Shown piece by piece: positions 43,742 to 52,572 of a stretch of DNA of 64,000 nucleotides. The stretch is from Robiginitalea sp. SC105 (lineage in GTDB: Bacteria; Bacteroidota; Bacteroidia; Flavobacteriales; Flavobacteriaceae), in the NCBI RefSeq assembly GCF_014243345.1, contig NZ_JACLZF010000001.1, forward strand, positions 806,001-870,000, given 5' to 3'. The translations under genes and the position numbers were made by a program. Positions within the stretch are counted from its first letter, which is position 1. Each line of letters begins with the position of its first letter. The notes below the pieces were generated by a model. It was not told the DNA's origin and did no database searches. It worked only from the letters and a program-made list of their open reading frames with translations.

Positions 43742-44467
43742 ATGAAACAGATAATTAAACCATATGATTTTACAACCAAAGCTTTTTTTATAGCTATGGT
43801 TATCTTATTTCTCTTATTGCAAGTAGCCTTCCACCCTACCTATTTGCAATATTTCCCTCAATTTCAAGGCTTTAGTTGGATGCATCATGTACATGGAGCT
43901 CTAATGGTTTCATGGGTGATGATGTTAATTCTTCAACCCTATCTTATCATCAAAAACAAATACAAGACCCATAGACTTATTGGTAAAATCTCATATATCA
44001 CAGCACCATTAGTGTTTATTTCTATGATATTGATAACAAGGCTAAGTTATCTCAAGATGGTCGGTGAAATGCCGTTTAATGAAGTCGCCGCTTTTCAATC
44101 ATTAAACTTTATTGGTCCATTCAATTTTTTGCTTATCTACTCACTTGCTATTATTCACAGAAAAGATGTCTTTAAACACAAGCGATTCATGATTGGCACG
44201 TTATTCACCGTTTCTGGAGCTGTTTTTTCCAGAATATTGATTCATATTGTTGGATTGTCCGGTGAACTTGATGCCTTTTTTTTCACTGAATATTTTAGTG
44301 TCAGCCTTGTAATACTCCTTATATTAAATGATGTAAGAAATAAAGTAAACCCTATCCCATACACTATTGTAGCAATCGCAATTTTTATAGGTATTTTTAA
44401 TATGCATGCTCGTTATACAGAAGTATGGCAATCCGTAGTACGATTTATAGGAGACAGATTTTTTTGA
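43742..44467 (+). CDS. Polytopic membrane protein, DUF2306/cytochrome-like
   Basis: A 241-residue, strongly AT-coded protein with about seven hydrophobic helices. Conserved-looking histidines lie at helix ends (SWMHHVHGALMVSW near residue 47, KTHRLIGKISY near residue 78, LIYSLAIIHRKDVFKHKRFM near residue 138). The HHVHG and HRLIG spacing recalls heme- or copper-binding membrane families such as DUF2306, but I cannot assign it firmly. Its neighbour is a PQQ dehydrogenase, so a role in electron transfer to the quinone pool is conceivable; this is inference. Start ATG at 43741-43743 context is unambiguous. Confidence 0.8.
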   Translation: MKQIIKPYDFTTKAFFIAMVILFLLLQVAFHPTYLQYFPQFQGFSWMHHVHGALMVSWVMMLILQPYLIIKNKYKTHRLIGKISYITAPLVFISMILITRLSYLKMVGEMPFNEVAAFQSLNFIGPFNFLLIYSLAIIHRKDVFKHKRFMIGTLFTVSGAVFSRILIHIVGLSGELDAFFFTEYFSVSLVILLILNDVRNKVNPIPYTIVAIAIFIGIFNMHARYTEVWQSVVRFIGDRFF

Positions 44468-44672
44468 AAGACATAAAATGTCTAATCAATTCTACTACCA
44501 GCAACAACAAGCCGAGCGCACAACATTATATAAGCGTAATGCAGGCTAAAGTGATAAATTCAAACTAATTGAATAGTAGCAGGCATATAGTTAAACTGAA
44601 AGTGAAGTGCTTCTAATCCAACACTACGCTTATACTTGACCGTTTTATACCCTAACCTAAAAAATATCATAT
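44468..44672. repeat. Imperfect inverted repeats between the two island genes (attC-like)
   Basis: AGCCGAGCGCACAAC (44510-44524) mirrors 43698-43711 upstream of the gene. Just inside, ttatataagcgtaatg (from about 44527) pairs with cactacgcttatac (about 44621-44634), giving a foldable structure of about 110 nt. R''-L''...L'-like order resembles integron attC sites; a GTTRRRY right core was not found before 44673. Confidence 0.45.
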
Positions 44673-46631
44673 ATGAAGTTTAATTATGCAATAGTAGGAT
44701 TACTACTGGTATCACTATTCTTATCTGGTTGTTCGGATCAATCCTCGAATCAAAGTGGCAATTGGACTTCATACGCTTCAGACAAATTCAGTTCCAAATA
44801 CTCATCCTTAGATCAGATCAATAAGGAAAACGTAGAAAACATTGAAGTGAAATGGACTTGGGAATCACCAGATAATGCTCTTAAAGAGCAGTTTAAATTT
44901 CCCGTTTCAATTTATCAGGCCACCCCTTTAGCAATCAACGGGATATTATACGTAAGTTCCTCAACGGCAATTGTATCAGCAATAAATGGAGTAACTGGGC
45001 AAACTATTTGGACCTTTGATCCGGAGACGTATAAATCGAATGCTCCCGCGCACGGGGCATATATTCACCGGGGTGTTTCCTATTGGGATGATGGGGCTGG
45101 AGGGCGAATTATCTTTGGAACCCCTGATGCTCGATTGATAGCGTTAGATGCCAGGAATGGGAGTTTGGTGGAATCATTTGGTAAAGGTGGAATAGTAGAC
45201 CTGACCCAGGGATTAAGCCGTGAGTTCGACGCATCTCATTACGGGATTTCCACTCCGCCAATTATCGCTAATGATGTAATTGTAATTGGATCTTCGATCA
45301 CCGATGCAAGCCCACAGAGCATGAGGCCTCCTGGGGATGTGAGAGGATTTGATGTAAAAACAGGTGAACAATTATGGGTATTTCATACCATACCACAAGC
45401 GTCCGAATATGGAAATGATACCTGGGAAAATGAATCGTGGAAAGTCACCGGTAACACCAATGTTTGGACAAGAATGAGTGCTGATGAAGAGTTGGGATAC
45501 GTTTATTTGCCAATAAGCACACCAACAAACGATTGGTATGGCGGAAACAGATTGGGAGACAATTTGTTTGCAGAAAGTTTAGTGTGTTTGAATACGCGAA
45601 CAGGAGAACGAATCTGGCATTTTCAAATGGTCCATCATGGCGTATGGGATTACGATTTACCAGCAGCACCTAATCTTTTAAACATTAATAGAGATGGTAA
45701 ATCTGTGAAAGCTGTTGCGCAAGTAAGTAAGCAGGGATTTACATATGTATTTAATCGTGAAACAGGTGAACCCATATGGCCTATTGAAGAAAAACCTGTG
45801 CCACAATCTACTGTGCCAGGTGAACGAACCTCTCCCACACAACCATTTCCCACAAAACCAGCTCCTTTTGAAAGACAAGGTGTTACCAAAGAGGATATCA
45901 TAGATTTTACTCCTGAATTGTTTGATGAAGTTTGGGCAAGTTTAAGTGAAATAGATAAGGGTGAATTGTTTACTCCTCCTACCAATAACGGACTGGTTTA
46001 TCTTCCCGGGGCACTGGGTGGTGCAAACTGGCATGGGGCAGCGGTGGACCCTGAGAATGGAGTACTTTATGTGCCATCGATGACCTTTCCCAGTTTTTTC
46101 AAAATAGTTAAATCTGATACGACAAAAACGGACGCCAATTACGAGTGGCAGCGATTCTGGGTCTCAGGTCCTCAGGGACTTCCTCTGTTTAAGCCACCTT
46201 ATGGCAGAATTACGGCGATAGATATGAATACCGGAGATCACAAATGGCAGTCCGCCATGGGAGACGGTCCTAGGGAACATCCCTTACTCAGGGGTTTGAA
46301 TTTACCCAGATTAGGATGGAATTTACGCGGGTCTATTTTACTGACCAAGTCATTGCTGTTTATCGGGCAAGAAGGAAAATATTGGGAGTATGTTCCTGCG
46401 CTGGTTGGAGGAGCAAAACTAAGCGAAGTACAAACTCAGGAAATAATCAATTTCGAACCAAAAATTCAGGTGTTTGATAAGACCAACGGAGAGCTTGTCC
46501 ATGAAGTAGAACTTCCTCTGAATGTTACCGGTGCTCCAATGACTTATATGGTTGACGGGAAACAATATATTGCATTTGCGGTGGGCGGATCAATAGGGCC
46601 GGCAAAAATTATAGCAATGGGCTTAAAATGA
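44673..46631 (+). CDS. PQQ-dependent dehydrogenase, lipoprotein
   Basis: A 652-residue quinoprotein that would oxidise a sugar or alcohol outside the cytoplasm. Lipobox LFLSGC gives Cys near residue 20. The eight-bladed propeller is visible as repeated W-motifs: WTSYASDKFSSKYSSLDQIN start, GQTIWTFDPETY, GEQLWVFHTIP, GERIWHFQMVHHGVWDYDLPAAPNLL, GDHKWQSAMGDGP. The HHGVWDYDLPA signature is typical of the PQQ glucose/alcohol dehydrogenase group. No CxxCH heme motif exists, so electrons must go to a separate carrier or the quinone pool. AT-rich coding, inside the acquired insert. PQQ synthesis genes are not in the window. Confidence 0.93.
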   Translation: MKFNYAIVGLLLVSLFLSGCSDQSSNQSGNWTSYASDKFSSKYSSLDQINKENVENIEVKWTWESPDNALKEQFKFPVSIYQATPLAINGILYVSSSTAIVSAINGVTGQTIWTFDPETYKSNAPAHGAYIHRGVSYWDDGAGGRIIFGTPDARLIALDARNGSLVESFGKGGIVDLTQGLSREFDASHYGISTPPIIANDVIVIGSSITDASPQSMRPPGDVRGFDVKTGEQLWVFHTIPQASEYGNDTWENESWKVTGNTNVWTRMSADEELGYVYLPISTPTNDWYGGNRLGDNLFAESLVCLNTRTGERIWHFQMVHHGVWDYDLPAAPNLLNINRDGKSVKAVAQVSKQGFTYVFNRETGEPIWPIEEKPVPQSTVPGERTSPTQPFPTKPAPFERQGVTKEDIIDFTPELFDEVWASLSEIDKGELFTPPTNNGLVYLPGALGGANWHGAAVDPENGVLYVPSMTFPSFFKIVKSDTTKTDANYEWQRFWVSGPQGLPLFKPPYGRITAIDMNTGDHKWQSAMGDGPREHPLLRGLNLPRLGWNLRGSILLTKSLLFIGQEGKYWEYVPALVGGAKLSEVQTQEIINFEPKIQVFDKTNGELVHEVELPLNVTGAPMTYMVDGKQYIAFAVGGSIGPAKIIAMGLK

Positions 46632-46728
46632 ATCTGGTTCAATTACACAGAGGGATATAACCCGTGGTAAATTCTCCTGTGTTCCGGATTGAAGCGGACG
46701 TTCGTACAGGTCAAATAGCCATTTTCCG

Positions 46729-48297
46729 TTAACAGCTCTTGAAGAATTGCTTTTGCGACAGTCGCTGCTCGATTTCTTTGGCTGTTTTGGTAATGGAAAG
46801 CCCGCCAAGATTGGTACACCGCAGGGTGTTCGGGATGCTTTTGCCCACTTCGTACATCGTTTCGATCACCTCGTCCAGGGGGATCAGGTGGTCGTAATCA
46901 GCCAGGGCCATATTGGCACACGAAAGCGCATTGGAGGCAGCCATCACATTTCGGTTCAGGCAAGGCGCTTCCACCCGGTTTCCGATCGGGTCACAGATGA
47001 GCCCCAGGGAACTTTGCAGGGCCATGGAAGCTGCTGAGAGGCTTTGCGGCAACGTACCCCCGCCCAAATAAACCAGAGATGCGGCCGCCATGGTTGCCCC
47101 GGCCCCGCACTCCGCCTGGCACCCCCCGACTTCGGCTGCAAAGGTGGAGTGGGCGCTGATAAACACGCCGATCAGGCCGGCGATCAGTAAGGCTTTTACC
47201 GTTTCCTCCTCCGAAAAGCCAAGGGCATCGGCCACGCCCAGAACGGCCCCGGGCATCGCCCCGCAGGACCCCGCTGTCGGGGCCGCTACAATCACGCCCA
47301 TGGAACTTTTGACTTCCATGATGGCTGAAACGTACATGATGATCCTGTTGAGCACTTCCCCATCCACCAGCTTCTTATCCTCCATCATGGCCTTGAACTT
47401 CACAGATTGGGGGCCCAGGATCCGGTCTTCGAACTCGGTGCCTTTGAGGCCGGTTTCGACCGCATCCCTCATGATGATCCGAATCTCGTTCATTTTGGAG
47501 AAGACCTCTTCCTCGGAGATGTTTCCCCTCATGCTCTCATACCGGGCTGCCAGTTGCCAAAGGGACAGGTTTTTTCCCTTGTTGTAGGCCAGCATTTCTT
47601 CGGTGGTGATAAAGGGCACCCGGATATCTTTTGCCGCGAGGATGGGCAGGACCGGGTTGATCTGTTTGATGGATGTGACGCCTTCCAACAGGCCCAGTTC
47701 CTGTATAACGGAATCATCCATGGGAACCCGGGTGGCCACCAGCACAAAACAGGCTGCCCCGTTATGGATCTGAAAACCATCCACGTTTGTCGACCGCTTC
47801 AGGTATTGGGATACTTTGTCGGGTTTCCCCGTGTAAATCAATGTAACAAAGCTATCGCCGTACAGGGAAACCTCCGTTTTGTCAATTTCGATTACCTCGA
47901 CCATGCCGCCCCCCGTGGAGAGGGCAACCACCTGGTGCGTTTCCCAGGGGTTTTTCAGGGTAATCCGATAGGTGTTCGGATGCTCGGCCTGGAAATCGAT
48001 AATGTTGATACTGACTGCAATCCGGGCTGCCCTGAGGTGCCTTTCCGAGTCGACCAGGCGCTCGTCATGGGCTTCCCAGCCCAGGAACCCGCCAAAAAGA
48101 CCCATATCGGACCCCTGGTCTTTATGGGTTGTGGCAAGGGACCCATGGGTATCAAAATCAATTTCGATCTCCGAGATCTTCCCGCCCATGAGATCATGGC
48201 AAATCCTGCCGATCCTGAGCGAAGCCGCACAGTGTGAGCTGGACGGGCCACGCATCACCGGCCCGACCACGTCATTAAAAATACTGGGATATGTCAT
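46729..48297 (-). CDS. sdaA: L-serine dehydratase (ammonia-lyase), iron-sulfur type, single chain
   Basis: Converts L-serine to pyruvate and ammonia. The 522-residue protein fuses the beta (about residues 1-200, with VMRGPSSSHCAASLRIG) and alpha parts (about 230-510). Iron-sulfur cysteines are found in the alpha part: TAGSCGAMPGA, GGCQAECGAG, and LICDPIGNRVEAPC. The catalytic SSSH segment is intact. It is the first GC-richer gene after the island and is transcribed toward it. No operon partner on its strand. Confidence 0.93.
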   Translation of the reverse strand: MTYPSIFNDVVGPVMRGPSSSHCAASLRIGRICHDLMGGKISEIEIDFDTHGSLATTHKDQGSDMGLFGGFLGWEAHDERLVDSERHLRAARIAVSINIIDFQAEHPNTYRITLKNPWETHQVVALSTGGGMVEVIEIDKTEVSLYGDSFVTLIYTGKPDKVSQYLKRSTNVDGFQIHNGAACFVLVATRVPMDDSVIQELGLLEGVTSIKQINPVLPILAAKDIRVPFITTEEMLAYNKGKNLSLWQLAARYESMRGNISEEEVFSKMNEIRIIMRDAVETGLKGTEFEDRILGPQSVKFKAMMEDKKLVDGEVLNRIIMYVSAIMEVKSSMGVIVAAPTAGSCGAMPGAVLGVADALGFSEEETVKALLIAGLIGVFISAHSTFAAEVGGCQAECGAGATMAAASLVYLGGGTLPQSLSAASMALQSSLGLICDPIGNRVEAPCLNRNVMAASNALSCANMALADYDHLIPLDEVIETMYEVGKSIPNTLRCTNLGGLSITKTAKEIEQRLSQKQFFKSC

Positions 48298-48527
48298 GGA
48301 CTGGGCTTTGAATTTGAATCCCTTGAAAATACGAAAAATACACCAGCATCATTCCCGATCTAACCCGGAAGGTGTTTTAGCGTCTCTCTTTTTCAGTCAA
48401 CCTTAAATAGTCGGCCCAAAGAATAGCCTTTTTATGAGCGGAAAATTTGCAGAAAAAATCCCTTCTTTCATGGGTAAACCATAAATTCTGTAATTTCCAC
48501 TCACGGAGCCCAAATATCCTTAGGATC

Positions 48528-48884
48528 ATGAGAAGATTATTTTTGGTTATAGTTGCTGTTTATTGTTGTCAGTATCAAATGCAGGCCCAGACAGTCTTTG
48601 AACTTGATGGCAATCAAAGCATGCTGATGATTGGTAAGGGCCCGGGACAGGATGCTACCATAAACCCTTTTCAGGGAGAAGATTGCTTTGCTGTAATAGA
48701 AAACCTGGGCGATGAATTGTTCTCTGTCCGTATTCAACAGGAAGGAGAAATAGTAGCAATTGTGCCTGTGCAACCCCAACAAACCGAAAAGATCAAACTT
48801 TTGGTAGGGCAGGAATTGTATCTGGATCCCGAGACTAAAAACAAGGCCAGGGCAAGTGTGGATTATGAAAAAATAGGTAATTAG
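48528..48884 (+). CDS. Small secreted protein, unknown family
   Basis: A 118-residue exported protein: signal peptide (MRRLFLVIVAVYCCQYQMQAQ), then a short all-beta-looking domain (DCFAVIENLGDELFSVRIQQEGEIVAIVPVQPQQTEKIKLL). No known family recognised. The ATG at 48528 is chosen over earlier in-frame codons because it begins the signal peptide. Base composition is lower in GC than in the flanking permease. It has its own terminator at 48932. Confidence 0.75.
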   Translation: MRRLFLVIVAVYCCQYQMQAQTVFELDGNQSMLMIGKGPGQDATINPFQGEDCFAVIENLGDELFSVRIQQEGEIVAIVPVQPQQTEKIKLLVGQELYLDPETKNKARASVDYEKIGN

Positions 48885-48931
48885 TAGACTTACGTATGCT
48901 GCAACTTTGAATGATAGGGGGGAGCATCAGG

Positions 48932-48958
48932 TGCCGGCAATACGCCGGCATTTCTTTT
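48932..48958 (+). terminator. Rho-independent terminator
   Basis: TGCCGGC (48932-48938), loop aatac, GCCGGCA (48944-48950), then TTTCTTTT; 48 bases after the small secreted protein gene. Confidence 0.85.
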
Positions 48959-49033
48959 ACCACCCTTATTTCGTTTGCCCAATAGCGATCGGATTCGCAC
49001 CTTTAGAGCGAGCAACGTGATAACGCCAGTTTT

Positions 49034-50530
49034 ATGCCCGGAACACCTTCCGAAAGCAAGCCGACCCTGGTCCGGCAAATGGGGCTTTTTGCTGTCATCG
49101 CCACGGGGGTTTCCTCCATGGTAGGGGCTTCGATCAATGTCGTGCCGGTGATGATCCACCGTAGCGTGCCCGGGATCGGGTCGCACGTGGTGCTGGCCTT
49201 TTTGTTTGCCGCGGTACCTGCAGTGCTCGCGGGACTGGCCTATGCGATACTGGGGTCCGCCATGCCCCGGGCCGGCGGCAGTTACCTCTACGCCAGCCGG
49301 GGGCTGAACCCCTATCTGGGTTTTGCCGCCAGCTTTTCCCAATGGTTTGGCCTGTCCATTGTGATCGGGGTCATCGCTTATATCTCGGTCCCGTTCCTCA
49401 GGGATATTGCGCTGAGTGCCGGGCTGCCCGAAACGGCCCGGTACCTCGACCTGGCGATAGTCCGGGTTACCCTGGCCCTGGGCCTTATCTGGGGGTTTGT
49501 CTATGTGAATGTCCGGGGGGTAAAGTCGTATGCCCGATGGCTGCTGCCCATGGTCATCGTCATCTTTGCCACCGGGGGCATCGTGATTCTCTCGGGGCTC
49601 TTTTACGATTCCGGCGATTTTCTGGAGGCCCTCCGGCTGAAGGAGGACATTGTTTTCACCCCTGCGGCATCCCCCGGTCTGGAATGGCCGGTTTTCCTGT
49701 CGGCTGCGGCCGTCCTGTTTTCGAGTTTTATCGGGTTTGATGCCATTGCCCAAACCGGGAGCGAGGCGGTCAATCCAAAAAGAAACCTGCCACTGGCCAC
49801 GTTGATCGCCATCCTCGGCGTAGGGGGCTTCTACCTGCTTTTCACCCTTTCTGTATATCATATCGTACCCTGGAGTTTTGTTGCGGAAAGGGCGCAATCT
49901 GAGGACATAACGGCCCCGGGGCTGCTCTCCCGCGTGCTTCCCAAGGGGGTAGACCTGGTCATATTGCTGGGCGCCGCAATCGCCCTTATCAACGACCTTC
50001 CCGCCATGCTCCTCTCCGTATCCCGACTCATGTTCGCCTGGGCCCGAGATGGTATTTTCCCGGAGCGCATCACACGGATTCACCCGAAATACCACAGCCC
50101 GCATATCGCCTTGTTCTGTGCGGGGGTGTTTGCATCCATCGGGGTTCTCGGGTCGCATTTTGCGGGGGATTTCTTCCTGGGGATCGATATCATGGTTACT
50201 TCGATGCTGGTCAATTTTCTGCTGATGTGCCTGACGGTTATTGCCTTTCCGAAGGTCAATGGGGTATTGTACCGGCAGATTGCCATTTTCAGAAACAGAA
50301 CGGCCCAACTCCTGATCGGATGGGCCGGGGTTTTATTTATCAGCCTGTTTTTGGCGATCCATATTTATAAGGACCTGAATCAGCCAAGGGATGGCTGGTA
50401 TTTCCATTCCACCTATGTCTGGCTGATCGTCATGGGATTGGCAAGTGCCGTTTTTATCTTAAAATGGATAAGCCTCCGAAGGGATTATCCGGATCTTTCC
50501 GCCCGTTTCAAAAAGCTTCCAAACTCGTAA
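49034..50530 (+). CDS. APC-family amino acid permease
   Basis: A 498-residue inner-membrane transporter with about twelve hydrophobic helices. The APC core is visible: GLFAVIATGVSSMVGASINVVPVMI (TM1 with the GxG-type unwound segment), AMPRAGGSYLYASRGLNPYLGF, and SFIGFDAIAQTGSEAVNPKRNLP (TM6 region). It would import an amino acid or amine with protons. The next gene starts 3 bases after its stop, so the permease and the AKR-Rid fusion form an operon; the substrate is probably what that enzyme processes. Confidence 0.93.
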   Translation: MPGTPSESKPTLVRQMGLFAVIATGVSSMVGASINVVPVMIHRSVPGIGSHVVLAFLFAAVPAVLAGLAYAILGSAMPRAGGSYLYASRGLNPYLGFAASFSQWFGLSIVIGVIAYISVPFLRDIALSAGLPETARYLDLAIVRVTLALGLIWGFVYVNVRGVKSYARWLLPMVIVIFATGGIVILSGLFYDSGDFLEALRLKEDIVFTPAASPGLEWPVFLSAAAVLFSSFIGFDAIAQTGSEAVNPKRNLPLATLIAILGVGGFYLLFTLSVYHIVPWSFVAERAQSEDITAPGLLSRVLPKGVDLVILLGAAIALINDLPAMLLSVSRLMFAWARDGIFPERITRIHPKYHSPHIALFCAGVFASIGVLGSHFAGDFFLGIDIMVTSMLVNFLLMCLTVIAFPKVNGVLYRQIAIFRNRTAQLLIGWAGVLFISLFLAIHIYKDLNQPRDGWYFHSTYVWLIVMGLASAVFILKWISLRRDYPDLSARFKKLPNS

Positions 50531-50533
50531 TCT

Positions 50534-51985
50534 ATGGAAAAACAAGTTCGGTTATCAGAATCGCTCACCATTCCGCGCCTGGTTATCGGGCTATGGCAAA
50601 TTGCCGACATGGAGCGAAAGAAGGGCCCCCTGGACCCAGTTGATACGGCCCGTTATATGGAACCTTATGCCCGGGCCGGGCTTACCGCTTTTGATATGGC
50701 AGACCATTACGGATCGAGCGAAATCATCGCGGGCACTTTCAAGAACAGCCTGGCCGATCCGGCTTCCGTCAGCCTGTTTACCAAATGGGTTCCGGAGCCG
50801 GGTAAAATTTCGAAGAAGGATGTTCGCAAGGCGGTCGAAAAGGCGCTCACTCGCATGCAGCAACCCGTTATTGACCTCATGCAGTTCCACGCCTGGCACT
50901 ACCCGGACCCCAGCTGGCTGGATGCACTGATGTACCTCAATGAGTTGCGGGAAGAGGGGTTGTTCCGGAACATAGGGGTCACCAATTTTGATGCGGCCCA
51001 TCTGCGGGTGGCGCTTTCCAGCGGCATCCCGCTGGTGACCAACCAGGTCTCGCATTCGGTTCTCGATAGGCGGGCCCAGGGGCCCATGCGGGAGCTATGC
51101 GCAACCCATAACGTAAAATTACTGGCCTATGGCACCCTGGCGGGCGGCTTTCTGACCGATAAATGGTTAGGGGTGCCCGAACCCCGTCCCGAGCAACTCA
51201 CGACCTGGTCGGAGATGAAGTACAAACGGTTTATCGATGCGGCCGGGGGTTGGGCCCTTTTTCAAGAGCTGCTTCGGGCACTCCGGGAGGTCGCCGACAA
51301 ACACCAATCGAGCATTGCGGCTATCGCCAGCCGGTATGTGCTGGAAACCCCCAGCGTCGCGGCTGTGATCATCGGGGCCCGCCTCGGGGAAAGCGCGCAT
51401 ATCGATGCGCACAGTGAGCTGCTTGAAATTGATCTGGATGCTGCGGACCTGGCCCGTATCGCATCCGCACAGGAGCAACTCAAACCCATTCCCGGGGATT
51501 GCGGGGACGAATACCGGAAGCCACCCTTCCTGACGGCATCCGGGGACCTCAGCCATCATCTTAAGCGTATTCCGCGGGCTTTCAGCCCTGTCCAGGGCCC
51601 TGCCGAAAGTTCCAGGGTGTTCAGCGGCACCCCGTGGGAAGCCTTTGCCGGCTACGCCAGGGCCGTCCGCAAAGGAAATGCCATTCTGGTTTCCGGGACC
51701 ACGGCCACACACGGGGAATTGCTTGTCGGGGGCAGTGACCCGGCGGCCCAGACACATTTTGTGATTGATAAGATTGAGGCCGCTGTCGAGGCACTTGGGG
51801 GAACTCTGGAAGACGTGGTCCGCACCCGGGTTTACGTAAATCACCTGGACGACTGGGAGGCGGTCGCAAAGGCCCACGGGGAGCGTTTCCGGGGAATTGA
51901 TCCGGCAAACACCCTGGTAGAGGCACGGCTGGTAGGGGATGGGTACCTGGTAGAAATTGAAGCCGAAGCCCTCTTAACCAGCTAG
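50534..51985 (+). CDS. Aldo/keto reductase fused to a Rid (YjgF/UK114) domain
   Basis: A 483-residue fusion. Residues 1-325 form an NADPH-type aldo/keto reductase barrel: FDMADHYGSSE (catalytic Asp and Tyr), SLFTKWVPEPG (Lys), DLMQFHAWHYPDP (His). Residues about 365-483 form a Rid domain (AILVSGTTATHGELLVGG, DVVRTRVYVNHLDDWEAVAKAHGERF, LVEIEAEALL). At the position of the arginine needed for imine deamination in RidA (PARS/T motif) it has Asn (PANT), while the later Glu is kept, so this domain likely lacks classical RidA activity. Co-expressed with the APC permease. Physiological substrate unknown. Confidence 0.9.
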   Translation: MEKQVRLSESLTIPRLVIGLWQIADMERKKGPLDPVDTARYMEPYARAGLTAFDMADHYGSSEIIAGTFKNSLADPASVSLFTKWVPEPGKISKKDVRKAVEKALTRMQQPVIDLMQFHAWHYPDPSWLDALMYLNELREEGLFRNIGVTNFDAAHLRVALSSGIPLVTNQVSHSVLDRRAQGPMRELCATHNVKLLAYGTLAGGFLTDKWLGVPEPRPEQLTTWSEMKYKRFIDAAGGWALFQELLRALREVADKHQSSIAAIASRYVLETPSVAAVIIGARLGESAHIDAHSELLEIDLDAADLARIASAQEQLKPIPGDCGDEYRKPPFLTASGDLSHHLKRIPRAFSPVQGPAESSRVFSGTPWEAFAGYARAVRKGNAILVSGTTATHGELLVGGSDPAAQTHFVIDKIEAAVEALGGTLEDVVRTRVYVNHLDDWEAVAKAHGERFRGIDPANTLVEARLVGDGYLVEIEAEALLTS

Positions 51986-52173
51986 AACAATAGTTGACTG
52001 ACTTTCAATCTCATAAACCCTGATTGCAGGTATCCGGGGAATGCACGGTTCGAATATTCAGGACCCCAGGATTTGCAAAGCACTTCATAATATACATTTA
52101 ACCTCAAAATGTAGGACGCTTTCGCTTTTATTGATATATTTAAATCTAACCAACTACCTGAGCGCGTTCACCG

Positions 52174-52572
52174 ATGCCTTCCAATGCCATTCAGATGATT
52201 CTGAGTCGCCAATTGGCTGACTCTCTCTCCGTACCTGTTTTCCTGGTGGATCCGGAAGGCAACCTGCTGTTTTACAATGTACCGGCCGAGGCGATACTCG
52301 GCCAAAAATTTGAAGATACCGGCCCGATGCCGGTAGGGGACTGGGGAACCAACTTTTTTCCATTCGATGAAGATGGGACCCCCATACCCCCCGAGGGACT
52401 TCCCCTGGTTCAGACGATCCATACGCAGGTACCTGCGCACCGGACTTTCTGGATCAAAAGCCTGAGCGGGGATTCCATCAACATATCGGTTTCCTCCATA
52501 CCCCTTATCGGGCGGGATGGGGATTTCTGCGGTGCCATGGCCATTTTCTGGAATAACAAGAGGAACTTATGA
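52174..52572 (+). CDS. Stand-alone PAS domain protein
   Basis: A 132-residue protein that is nearly all one PAS fold: ADSLSVPVFLVDPEGNLLFYNVPAEAILGQKF (residues 13-45) and a C-terminal strand pair NISVSSIPLIGRDGDFCGAMAIFW. No output domain is attached, and the ligand is not evident. Its stop overlaps the MBL-fold gene start by 4 bases (ATGA), so the sensor and the hydrolase are made together. Confidence 0.88.
   Translation: MPSNAIQMILSRQLADSLSVPVFLVDPEGNLLFYNVPAEAILGQKFEDTGPMPVGDWGTNFFPFDEDGTPIPPEGLPLVQTIHTQVPAHRTFWIKSLSGDSINISVSSIPLIGRDGDFCGAMAIFWNNKRNL

Larger units (their letters stand above)
43375..46640. mobile_element. AT-rich horizontally acquired insert downstream of tRNA-Asn
   Basis: Base composition drops abruptly from GC-rich to AT-rich after about 43440 and returns after about 46640. 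The insert carries two genes (43742-44467 and 44673-46631) whose codon use is AT-biased, unlike all neighbours, and an att-like copy of the tRNA end at its left edge. No integrase, transposase or right-hand att copy is visible, so the transfer mechanism is unproven; boundaries are approximate. Confidence 0.65.

Noticed and set aside
46630-46650. ggttcaattacacagaggga as a right-hand att site of the island
   Set aside because: Only a loose resemblance to the tRNA-Asn end; too many mismatches.
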